From Viscum album (taxonomy: Eukaryota; Streptophyta; Magnoliopsida; Santalales; Viscaceae), in the NCBI GenBank assembly GCA_963277665.1, contig OY728157.1, positions 372,014,067-372,078,066 on the forward strand: a stretch of 64,000 nt of DNA, given 5' to 3'. Made by a program: the position numbers and the translations under genes. The notes under the pieces are model-generated. The model made no database searches and had not been told where the DNA came from. It saw only the letters and a program-made list of their open reading frames with translations. The first letter of the stretch is position 1. Each line of letters opens with the position of its first letter. Shown here in pieces: positions 23,380-34,179 of this stretch.

Positions 23380-25045
23380 GAAGATTCCACTAGACATCTT
23401 GGAATAAAATGGCCAGACTAGTGTGTAATGGATTATTAATATTTTATGTGTGGAGGAATCTATGTAAGGTATTTAAGAGAAGATGGTTTGGTAGGTCCTT
23501 GAATGTTGTTACTTGTAGAGTGATTTTATCCAAAAGAAATATGGATTGAATTTGAAGGCTCTAAGGGGTAACATTCCTTGGATATGTAAGTCACTCATTC
23601 CTCACATTCTTATCCTCAGTAAATATTCTTAGTGGATGGTGGAATATAAGGATATCAACATTGGTACAAAAATTAGGCTGGTACAACCATCATCTTCCCT
23701 GGTTGTCCAACACCTTAATTTTCTTTTTCCCAAGTGAGTTAATACCCAAAATTCTTCAATTTTATTCTCAATAAATAGAAACATGACATGTTTAAAATTG
23801 TTTATATCACCTCTAATGTTGATCTTTTTTTTAATAAATCACTTATGGGTGTTTTTTCAGCCAATATTTATAAACTTTCTCTTACACAATTCAATGAGAA
23901 CAACAATTTTGTAGATGCTTATTAGTGTGAAGATCTTTCCACCAAATATAACTTCTTACTCTAGATTATTTACAAAAATTGAATTCCTATTGATTAAGTG
24001 ATATGTAGGAAGGGTGTGTATATGGTTTTGAAATGTTGGTGTTACTGAACCACCAATGTTGAATCGATATAGCACATTTTATTTGCAAACAACTGGGATT
24101 CGATGGTGTAGAGACACTTCGGTAATGTTACTGGTCGTGATACCCAACACACTAATGGTTTTTATTTTCTCCAAAATGATAATCCCAGTGTTGTCTTGAA
24201 TGATTATGAGAAACAGGCACAAATTATGTTAATTGATGTGGGTTACTAGATAATATAGAATTCAACTAATAAAGCACAAAATGAATGAATCATGAGTTAT
24301 TCATTGTCCATGCAGGTTTAGTCCAACAGTTTAGTGATGGAGTTGGGTTCTCTGATAAAATAGTGGTATAGAAGCTAACTCTTGAGGGTGTTTTTTCCTT
24401 TTTGTAGGGAGATTCCTTATGCTCAGGATATTTAAGGGATTCACATACAAGGAATATTTTTCCATTGGAAGCCACCCAATAGTGGTCTTAAACTTAATTA
24501 TGATGGTTCATGTATCCTTGGTATGATGGATGAAGAAGGAGTGATCATGGATAAAAATGGTTTGGTTCTCCTTGCTTTCATTAGATTTTATATTCACGGA
24601 GACTCTATTAGAGTTTAGGAAATTTATCTTCTTAATGGGATGGTGGTATGATCTGACTTCCATTTAACACCTTACTTGATCAAAATGGACCATGAAGTGA
24701 TCTATAATTCCATACAATGTAAGGAAACTACCCCCTGGTCAATTAATTAGAACTTCTGAAGGTATAAAAATTGAATTATAGATGGGGAGGTTGTCTAACA
24801 CACATGGTGTGAAGGAAAAAAGTGGTATATTTTGTATCTTCTAGGAGCATTCATTATTATCCTTGTATTATTTTCTCTAATGTGGGTAGTCTTCCAACAG
24901 AATGTGTTAGACTTTTCTAAGAGGATACTCTTTGTTTGCACTATTTTAGGCCACCCTAGTTCCCTTGTTTCTAGTAATTTATATCTAGTGTTCCATTGTG
25001 ATCTCTCTATTTGATATATATAATGAAATAAAAATTATTTTTTTG
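23380..25045 (+). pseudogene. 3' end of a plant LINE ORF2: zinc-finger region and RNase H, decayed
   Basis: Plus-strand fragments follow the C-terminal order of plant LINE reverse-transcriptase proteins. At about 23,575-23,690, IPWICKSL and later WMVEYKDINIG match the 'SPxWKSLL...WxVGNGxxIxFW' region. At about 24,000-24,130, CRKGVYM, ESI.HILF and VWRHFGN match the zinc-binding segment 'C..C...ESxxHLFF.C...VW'. At about 24,445-24,720, HWKPPNSGLKLNYDGSC, then LLAF, then MDHEVIYNSIQ match the RVT_3 type RNase H ('WxPPxxGxxKxNxDGS' and 'ESDSxxVVxxI'). Stops interrupt all parts. The 3' end, near TAATGAAATAAAAATTATTT, resembles LINE tails. I saw no endonuclease or RT core upstream, so this is a 5'-truncated or eroded copy. 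Confidence 0.75.
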
Positions 25046-27784
25046 TTTAAGTACATATATCAAAAGTGTAGTAATTTTTATGCAACACACAAACCTAGAA
25101 ACATAACACAAGATGCATGTATAATCAAACAAGTCAAGTCATTTTGTGCTAACTAAGACACCAAAATGCCTGAACTTTCCTGTTTTAGACCGATATTTTA
25201 AGGAAAAAAGGCACAATATACCATAGATCCCATTCCATACCCAAGGAAATATGGTAGGGTTTCATGAAAGTCCATGACTTCTACCCAAATGTCCTTGGTA
25301 TTTTCTATCATACAATTATTGGACACATCATCTTACTCAAGGCAGCCCTACATCCAAATCTTGACCCATCCTCTATCACTCAGGGGAGTTATTCCATCCA
25401 ATTATAATCAAAAATCACAAGTTAGAGACCATATTACTTATGGTGGTCCCATCATCCAATCTTGCATCACATCACAACTTGGTATCCATCCCACTCATGA
25501 CAATCCCTCTACTCATCCTATATTAAGTCATGCTCTTACACCCCACCTCACTCAGAGTAGTACGATCACTACCATATCACTCATTGAATAACCTAACCAT
25601 ACCATATCACTCATAGTGATTCTAACTAGTCTCAAGACACACTATCTTACTCATTATTTTCCTAGACTTCAAGAACATTATGTACCCTATCTCACTCATG
25701 GAACTCCTATCCATATTATCTCACTCCTAAAGAGGCATGATCTCATTACCCTCTCCCTCACTAGATCTATCACTTATCATAAGAACATAAAATCACCACA
25801 CACATTTAAAAACTATCAAGGAACATATAACATCACTTAAATCACTCGATAACCATAGGGAACTGGTCCCTCGAGACCTAGTCCCACACATAAAGGCATT
25901 ACTAGGGTCATTCAGACCCATCTCCGCCCTCTATGGGTTCTATCACATCCATACAAATCAACCATCACATTGATATAGAAATAGAGTTACCATAGTTATA
26001 TGAACAATACATGTATAATCAAAAATCATGTACACACTAGGAAAGCATAACTAGGAAGTATAAAAAGCACATAAGATTGGGGAAACTGGGCATCATTCAC
26101 ACGAGGTCAAACAAACCAAAACTATGTGAATCAATCATTTTTTACTTACATTAAAAAATTAAAAAAACATCCTTATAAACCATTTAGAATAGTGAATATG
26201 TGTCACTTTACTCACACTTGAACCTTTTCCAAATCATATCAAACAATTATTTAAAAAACCCCATTTCTGTTTTAAAATACGATTTAAAAACCTATTCTCA
26301 ACGCACCACTTTTTCAGATAAAATTAAATTTATCTGAAACCCTTTTTACAATATTTTTTTAAATAAAATTAATTTTAATTTTGAAAATAAAACACATGCC
26401 TCCAAACAATTCATAAAGTGGTCTATTAGTGCATGTTCAACTAAGGCACCATTATCGAACTATTTAGAAATCTATATGGTTCATGTTGACTATTATGATG
26501 ATGTAATCCAAACCCAACCTGATGAAAAACTCACAAAACTCATGAAACATGTGGAAAGATAATACCAATGAAGGAATAAATATATAAAATCACTAATCTA
26601 CCAAGATACGCAAATAAATTCAAGCCCTCCTACCTCAACTGACGATCATAAATCCAATCTTGTTCTCATACTGACCACCTCTGAGTCTACAATAACATAT
26701 ATCATTAATAAACATCATCAAATTAATTATTTATATACTTAAAAAATCATGAATTGGAATAATCAATGCAAACTCACTAAGTGGCCCTATGATTTCAAAC
26801 CTATGAGCAACAATGTTCACTCTCGACATGAACCCAACCCTAAGCCTCAAAAAATACTAAAAATTAATACCCAAATCTGTATCCAATTTCACCCAAAATC
26901 AAAAAAATATCTAAAAATAATATATGGTCCAACAAAATTAAAGTCAATTGAGGAATTAAGTATTGATTTCCTCCTATTAGGACATTATCTACAAGATGAA
27001 AATTAAATCCCCAACATGCATGCTGATTTCACTATTATCAAGTGAAATAATTTATCCAAAACCTTTCAAATTGAACAAAAATAAAATGGGAGAGGTGGAA
27101 TAAAAAGGATAAGAGATGAATGGATATTACCTTGAATACATATTATGGGACATTCCTAAATCACCTAGATCAATGGGAAATTATAGTGGGGGAAATGGAG
27201 AGCTAAAGGGGAATTTTCCCTTTCCATTCAATCATCTAAAACCAAGGAACCTGAGGGGTTCCTAAAATAAGTCCCAAAAAATTTACTATAATTCCTTAAA
27301 AATATACTCCATAGAATTTTTCATAGTGTGAATATATAGTTCACACTATGAAGGCCCCTTGGTTGAGACCCCCAACCCCAACCCCAATACTCTTATTGTG
27401 TGAAAAATTGCTTCACGACATGAATACTACGTAAGGGTCTCTATTAACCCATGGAAGGGTAATATTCACAATTTTAATTCCTAGTTCAAGGAATGAATAT
27501 CCATGTAAGAATCCTTTGGACCATGTAAGGGTCACTCCAGGCATGACCACCACCCATCACACTACGAATGTCCCACTATAGCAATTTTCAATAACCTGAC
27601 CAATTAAAAACAAATCTTACACTATCTCGAACACGTTATGCATTAAATAAGACTCAGACCAAATAAAAACACCTTTTAAAGATGCTCACATGATTTAAAT
27701 CCCAATTCATGTTTCAATAATCAAAAAATAACACTCTCTAAACCAAAATTAAAATTTTCTCTAAATTTTTACAACCTATAATGA
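25046..27784. other. Decayed repeats, no gene recognised
   Basis: No protein motif on either strand. From about 25,270 to 25,760 the words ATCTCACTCA, CCTCACTCA and TATCACTCA recur every few tens of bases on the plus strand. This keeps frames open for 105 and 74 codons by composition alone, so those frames are not genes. About 26,100-27,000 resembles LTR sequence in style, but no partner copy was found. Confidence 0.5.
27320..27352. repeat. Perfect 13-bp inverted repeat (hairpin)
   Basis: TTCATAGTGTGAA at 27,320-27,332 is the reverse complement of TTCACACTATGAA at 27,340-27,352, with a 7-base spacer TATATAG. The arms match without error. Confidence 0.9.
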
Positions 27785-27815
27785 TGTGAGTCATTAAAAA
27801 ATTCCCCACCATAAT
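27785..27815 (-). repeat. Possible LTR end and polypurine tract of a further decayed minus-strand element
   Basis: GTGAGTCATTA followed by AAAAATTCCCCACC resembles the LTR end of element C (GAGTCACTAAA) followed by its polypurine tract (TTTTCCCCACC). If real, C landed inside the internal region of an older relative at 28,010. Only about 25 bases support this. Confidence 0.35.
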
Positions 27816-28004
27816 GCTTCACATCCTTGAGAATTTGTGTTATTCATCTTCCATTATACCCAAAAAAATTTGATTATTAAATCAATATTAATCATTTTTG
27901 TTCCATATCTAAATTCATATCACCCATCTGTTGTGAAACTCCAAACACTGAGCCTGAACATGCTGACTTTTATACAGAAACCATGGTTTGAACCTCAAAA
28001 TACA

Positions 28005-28009
28005 TTAAT
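28005..28009. repeat. Target-site duplication of element C, left copy (TTAAT)
   Basis: TTAAT precedes the left LTR; TAAAT follows the right LTR at 44,261-44,265. Four of five bases agree, as expected for an old insertion. Confidence 0.6.
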
Positions 28010-31000
28010 TGTCACAACCTGACATGATGGGGCCTTGGCTACAACTCCCCATGCATGCCTCCAATAGTCCAGGCTCTAGAAACTAGAATCAAGTAGGCAT
28101 ATCACACAAATATGAGGGAGTTTCTTAATGTACATGTATCCACACACCCACAAACACCTCTATGAAATAGTACATAGATACCAAAATCTAGAAACTAAAA
28201 TGCATTCGTACTTCCATCCCAACCCATAGTACAATTAAAGTACTAAATTCATATAAAATATAAAACAAGTTCCAACCAAAAACTACAAAAAATTCCAACC
28301 ATCTCATAAGGAGTGCATCGCTATCAAAAGGAACTATCGGAAAGATCCTTTACCCAACACTAGTAAACACCTCATTTAGTCTATCTCACTAAGATATCCA
28401 TGCCTCATGTTCTCTAGGACTCCATTAAAAGGATTGTGGTGTACACAAGACACAATAAATTGCGGATATGTATGTGTGGGTTTGAGTATAATAATACTCA
28501 GTACAAAACCAAAAAAACAAAAAAGAAAAAGGGAGAAATTGGATGGAAGTAGTCTGCTCGACCAATCTAGAGGGAACCCAATCAAGAAAGAAACTTGATG
28601 TTGAACCATCCTTAGCTATACATGACAATTAATCTCAGACCAAAAATGGTGTCAACCCAGACATGCTAGAACATTATAAGGATTCTCAGAATTACCTAGA
28701 TATACTCATCTCAGATTCAAAGTCTCATGAGGTTCTGACCCCATAACAAGTGATAGGATTCTACTCATGATTATAGAATTAACAAAAAATAGGATAACAC
28801 ACTCCATGAGATTATCCATCCTTGATAGAACCCATCTGAGAGATACACTCCATCCAGAACAACTCAGTAGGACTATCTCTAGTTACAAGAATCTGAGGTC
28901 CTTCCATCCATATCTTTCACCCTGTGTAAGGATGTAAGAACCCAAGTAGAGAGGCATGCACCTCACCACTACACACAGTTGAGGGAGCACTACTCTAGAC
29001 TATCCAGCGCATTCAATATCTCTAATTAGATAGAATGGAGGTACTTTCACCTTGCCACTACTAAGTAGTTGAGGTATTATTATATCCTAAAAAATACATG
29101 AAACCTTTATCACTCCTTTATGGATTGGTCCGCACCTCAATGCATCATGAGAGAACTAACACGTAACCAGGAATCACATGTAATTAGTGGAGGGGCCCAC
29201 TCCTAATAATTATACCCAACAGATGATGGAGCACTAACTCTAATAGAGGACCTTCACCTTGACATAAAATTGCAGTGATACTCCACATCATGCGGACTTT
29301 TGGCCTTGTAAAACAGGGGATTACAACTCAATGGTTAGAGGACCCACACATTGATATGACAAGGGAGTACCAATATACCAGATTTCTCAATATGGGGGAC
29401 CAGTACACTGACATAATAGGGGAGTATCGACCCTTTTCTAGAGGATATTCTCCCTGGTATGATAGGGGCATAACAAATCTTCTAGAATAATACATATGGA
29501 GGACTTGAAACCTTAAACGATAGGGGAATTATGACTCAAATGATAGAGGAACTACACCTCAACATGGCAAGGGAGTACACACACTACCTGTGTGTCACAA
29601 ATGGATAACCCATGACCTGACACAGAGAGTAGTACCGACTCCAAGGATAGAGGACATGTACCCTGGTCCAGAAGGGGAGTTCCTACACTATCTAGTTAAC
29701 AAGTATGGAGGGCCTTCACCCTAGAATAGTTGGGGAGCACTATCTCCAAATACATGAATGATATAGGAAACCCACGTTATGACCTATCAGAGGAGTACCA
29801 ACCTCCAGATAACTACCACATGGGTAGAGAACCTGCACCCATGATGTGGGGAGTCTAATCTCAACAAAATCATAGATGTAAGGGAAACTCATACCCTAAT
29901 TCCATTGGGGAGTACCAATCACAGCATCTCTCTAAGAACCAAAATTATCTCCTACATCAATCAAGCGTTGCTGCAAAAAGTTTCATTCTTATCATACCTC
30001 GCATCGTAACACCTCTATGGGTAGGGGACCCACTCCCTAATACAATAGAGGAGAACTACTATATCGGCCTAAATAGACTCGGGGACCAACATTATAATGT
30101 GAAATGGGATGGTACTAAACCTTATTTCAACCCAGTAATCCATCATGATAACATATGAAGGTTGAGAACTAATGCTACAGTTTCATGCTCAAAGCACGCC
30201 ACATCATATCTCAAAGCTCCAAATGGTAGAAACCATCAAGTTTTTTGTGGAAAACTACTCAGAATTGGATACTTACAAGACTGAATTTGAGTTACAGAGA
30301 AGTATATATGTGAGAAATATCTCAAGAATATCTGAAAGAAAGTATATGGTGTTCACTAGAGGCCACACGACATGTGTACTTGCGGGTTCACCTAGTCTTG
30401 TCTCCATATCACACGGTATGACATAGCTAGGTAGGGGTACATGGTGTTTAACACCCATAAATGGTGTTTTCTGACTCACCCATCCTCTATCCATGATCTT
30501 CCTCCACATGGCTCATCTAGACATGTCCCTCACATGTTGTGCATCCCATAATACATAGTGTATTTGTGAAAAATGGCAACTTGGTCATGTGGTTTGCCAA
30601 TTCCCATTTCCATCATCCTGTGTCTGTGTACTTCTACACAAACATGTACTATTACATGGATACCATGTTCATGTCCTTTGGCCACAAAACAAAACATCAC
30701 TAAAAGGTGTCAAACTCTAGTACACAGCATGTATTCCCTAAAATTTACCTTCTTCCCCAAATAAGAACAAAACATGGAATGTCCACTGGACTACACATTG
30801 TGTACATGATAATTGCATTCAATAATAACCTTAATATTTCCCCTATTCACCACGGTTTTCCCCAAAACATATAGATTTACCTATTAGTGATATCTATCAT
30901 TCGTAATAGGGATCTACAACCTTAAAAAATCCTAATGATTGGGATCAAGACAAAAAATCAAATAATCCTACCTTGAGGGATAAATGCCAATTTTTTGGTG

Positions 31001-31411
31001 TATAATAATGCTTGGATCATGATTATTTTCACTTTTGTGATGATCGATGCTAAGAACGGATATCTAGAATTATATATCACTTAGATTTATCCTTTTTTTC
31101 ATTTATTAGAATAAGGGGGAGAGGAGAGGAATTATCCTCTAGTGTCTTGAACCCAATGTGGGAGTAGGGGATTTAGGATATGTTTTGTTAATTAAAAATT
31201 TCATTTCATTAACAATTCCAGGAATCCAATCAGGATATATTCCATGTTCTAAGGGAAACTACATGTGTGTGACATAAACTAATTAATATTTTTAAAATAG
31301 CCATGTTGACGCTCTCCAATCCCCAAAATCACATGCCGACTCAACACTTGTATTGGGAAATATTCTTAAAAATATCGAAAATACATGTAGGTTAAAACCT
31401 GAGTCACTAAA
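28010..31411 (-). repeat. Element C: 3' LTR (left copy)
   Basis: Starts TGTCACAACC and ends GAGTCACTAAA in plus reading. Homologous to 34,180-37,208 and, for its last 400 bases, to 43,749-44,260. Its first part (28,010-28,600) is also homologous, as reverse complement, to the ends of the D LTRs, which makes C and D one family with divergent middles. The last base pairs of the LTR are worn (CTAAA instead of CTACA). Short open frames inside it are not genes. Confidence 0.85.
29150..29760. repeat. Imperfect tandem motif inside the element C 3' LTR
   Basis: Words of the type GAGGACCCACACC, then TGACAT or GATA, then GGGGAGTACCAATC recur about every 50-80 bases (for example around 29,335, 29,393, 29,425 and 29,560). 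The same arrangement recurs at about 35,330-35,960 in the other LTR. It is a diverged minisatellite-like block in the middle of the LTR. Confidence 0.65.
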
Positions 31412-31424
31412 TTTTCCCCACCTT
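31412..31424 (-). promoter_or_regulatory. Element C: polypurine tract
   Basis: The minus strand reads AAGGTGGGGAAAA directly before the LTR start. Compare AATGTGGGGAGAA before the second LTR of D. Confidence 0.75.
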
Positions 31425-33110
31425 AAGGATTTTTGTCCCTGAATAGAAAACACTTAGGCACAATGTAATGAAATTGAGCTCTCCCATGGTAATCTCATTC
31501 CAGTGAGCTCACCTAGGGTTCTAGTGCTTCTTAAAATCACGCACTCATGGGGACCGCAAATGAAAAACTTCACATAGATACATATTTAACAATGTTAATA
31601 TAATTTGACAAGCGATACATGTCTCGTCGACTATAATAGGTGGAAATGAACTAGGCACCAGGGTAAATATGCATTCATAGGGTATAGTATTACACCACCC
31701 CGCTAACCTGACATAGATACTGACATCACCCCATAGTTCACATCCACCCCCAGATGAACTCCACTACAACCACCTTATATATATTTCATTCAAGGTATAT
31801 GTTGAGCATATGAGGGTACCAATGAACAAAATAGGGTTTCCAAAGTGTAAAAACAGGTCTTACTAGACCCTTTATTTTAAACCAACGGTTGTAACACTAC
31901 TCACCAAACCAAAAACACTACCACCCCAAGTAGTGGCATCGTAACTGAGTATGGATGGTAGGAAACCAAATCACACATCGGAAACATCATAGGGTATAAC
32001 TATGCCACTAATTAATAGTTCCAAGAATGGCTCTCCATCCACCAGGGCTACTAAGCATATGGGTAAAGCATAAAACTCCACTAGAAAATGTTAGGGTCTA
32101 CTCTAGATCTCTATCATATAACCTCACCTCGAATACACAATTCTAAGGAAATCATCCACCACAACTCAACACTATCCTCTTAGGGTGGAACTGGATCACC
32201 TGCATAGTTTTGATCAGTTCAAAAAAATGAATCTTCATGGGGAAAGTATCCCTCTTTCTTGTGATCCCAAATATTTCAAACAACACCACATCCTCTTTGA
32301 TAATATCTCATGAAAAGTTTATTCCAAGTGGAGATGGGTGATAAAAAAACAAAGAGCTTCCCAGACAACCACACTGGGTCTTTCTGTGCCCTTTGTCATA
32401 ACCACCAACTGGACGCTCGGCCCCAAACACACAAGTTAGAGAGACTCTTCCACCACACCTCGATAACATCCTATTTGGGAGGTACTAACGTTTCATTATG
32501 GTTTTACTCACATATCAAAAACACATCTCATTGTGGCAAGAACCCATATTCCACATTAATTCCAAACTATGTCAAACAAAACTAACATGGGTTTATACTA
32601 AGGCCCTGAGTCTCCCTGATTGAACCTCATGTAAGAAGTGGAAAGAAAATAATACCTTGAGATAAGGAATAAATATTAATACTATATAAAGTAGAAATTA
32701 CACAAAGTGTACCTCTCTTCATCGTCATATATTCTGGGTTAAAGTCTTCTATGACCTGCAACAATCGTCACATGTGTCCTCCAGCTCCCTGAGCCTAGCA
32801 TAGACCACTTGGGTGTGGTAGTGGAAACACCTCAAACCACATTCCACCTCTTGCTACTCTACCTAGTCCTCTAACACATATTCCATCTTCCGAAACTCCC
32901 TAATCTAAATGTTGACTTTTCCAAGGATTCCCATTGATTGTCTCCCTCTTAGAAACATGGTGGGTTGTAAAATATCTAGTAATATGTCCAGATCATCACA
33001 AGCTCAACATCACCTCTCCTATGAATAACCTAATACTCAGAGAAACTCTTGCATTATAAGATAGTATTCCTAATTTTGGGAATGGGTATGCCTCTTGTGT
33101 TGTGATCTTG
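31425..33110 (-). other. Element C: internal region without recognisable coding
   Basis: I see no protease, RT, RNase H or integrase motif on the minus strand and nothing convincing on the plus strand. A 91-codon plus-strand frame at 32,310-32,585 has no similarity I recognise and lies antisense to the element. Confidence 0.5.
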
Positions 33111-33720
33111 TCATCTTTTATATAACATCTGGTGTAGATGACTCAACCTCATGACCACCACCATGGATCACATCTGCATATCCCTCCACTAAAAATCTCT
33201 TAACTACTAGAGCTCCCTCTAATACACCTGCATAAGAGGGAAGGCACAAGGAGACCACACTAACTTGGATGTATCTTTGGAGGCTTTGCAGAAACATACA
33301 AGATCTGAATAATGGGTTTTGGACCATATCCATGTAGTATCATGACAATTCTATGTACCACACCGAGTACTCCACCATAGTCATCCTACATTGTCAAAGC
33401 ATCATAATATCCTATATAGGAACTAATATCAATGTGTCTAGGAAAAACTATTCTCTAAAGAGTAACTCAAACTCCAACCAAATAAGTGCCACCTCATCAT
33501 GGTACTGCGTCAAAAGTTGCTACAATTTCCCAGCCAAACCCAGTAGAAGGATCACTGTTAGAACCACCATCTGATTGGCAGGTGTACTCACAAGTTGGAA
33601 AACACACATGACTACCTCACTCCAGTCATTAGATTCTTGGGGGTCTTGATCACCCTGATATCTTAGAGGTCATTACATCTAGTACTTTTTTAGTGAAATC
33701 ATTTTATGTGTATCCTTGGA
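33111..33720 (-). pseudogene. Element C: gag relic
   Basis: Read on the minus strand from about 33,652, fragments match the plant retrotransposon gag domain. NDWSEVVMCVFQL corresponds to 'xxWLRxxExxF'. After that come VVLTVILLLGLAGKLWQL ('AxxxLxGxAxxWW') and LIWLEFELLFRE ('xTWxxFxxxFxxKYFP'). Next is MTMVEYSVWYIELS ('MTVxEYExxFxxLxRY'). In the open stretch 33,118-33,333, LQRYIQVSVVSL and YAGVLEGALVVKR match 'GLxxxIRxxVxxLxxxxYxxLVxxAxxxE'. Several stops and one or more frameshifts break it. I found no clear zinc knuckle downstream. The Gag type differs from that of B and E, so C belongs to another gypsy lineage. Confidence 0.75.
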
Positions 33721-34164
33721 CTAATCTTCAGGCACAAAAATCCGCTCAATGGGTGGTGGATCAACTGGAGGACCACCTGGAGGTACCACCACAGAACCAA
33801 TGTCATGTACTGAAGCCTCACCAACGGTCAGATCTTCACCAAAATCCCACCATGTAACCTTATTTGGTTTACATCATGGTGGAATCATAAAAAATAATCA
33901 AGAAGCATCATGTTCAAAGAGTATATATGGGGAGTTGACTCAATAAGGAAAAGGAAAAACCAAAAAACAGTCCTAAATGGTGCATGGAAAATTATTTCCC
34001 TATGAACATTGTCCTAATTTTCCAAGTAGAAAAATATGTTATCAGATTCCTAGTGAATGTATACATTGGAACCTCTGGCTTGAGAGATGATCTCAAAACA
34101 CCTAAAAATTGTCATTATGAAACCCAAATCAAGCCCATGACACTGCAGTCCCAAAGTTGAACCC
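33721..34164 (-). other. Element C: start of gag or leader region, not resolved
   Basis: Between the gag relic and the primer binding site. A stretch near 33,750-33,790 would encode a proline-rich segment on the minus strand, as often found at the Gag N-terminus. I cannot place a start codon. Confidence 0.4.
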
Positions 34165-34176
34165 ACTCTGATACCA
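34165..34176 (-). promoter_or_regulatory. Element C: primer binding site (initiator Met tRNA)
   Basis: The minus strand reads TGGTATCAGAGT three bases inside the LTR, eleven of twelve bases matching the initiator Met tRNA site. Confidence 0.88.
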
Positions 34177-34179
34177 CTC

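Noticed and set aside
25274..25840. 105- and 74-codon plus-strand frames
   Set aside because: The frames are rich in Thr, His, Ser and Leu and come from a recurring CTCACTCA word; no domain or splice structure is evident.
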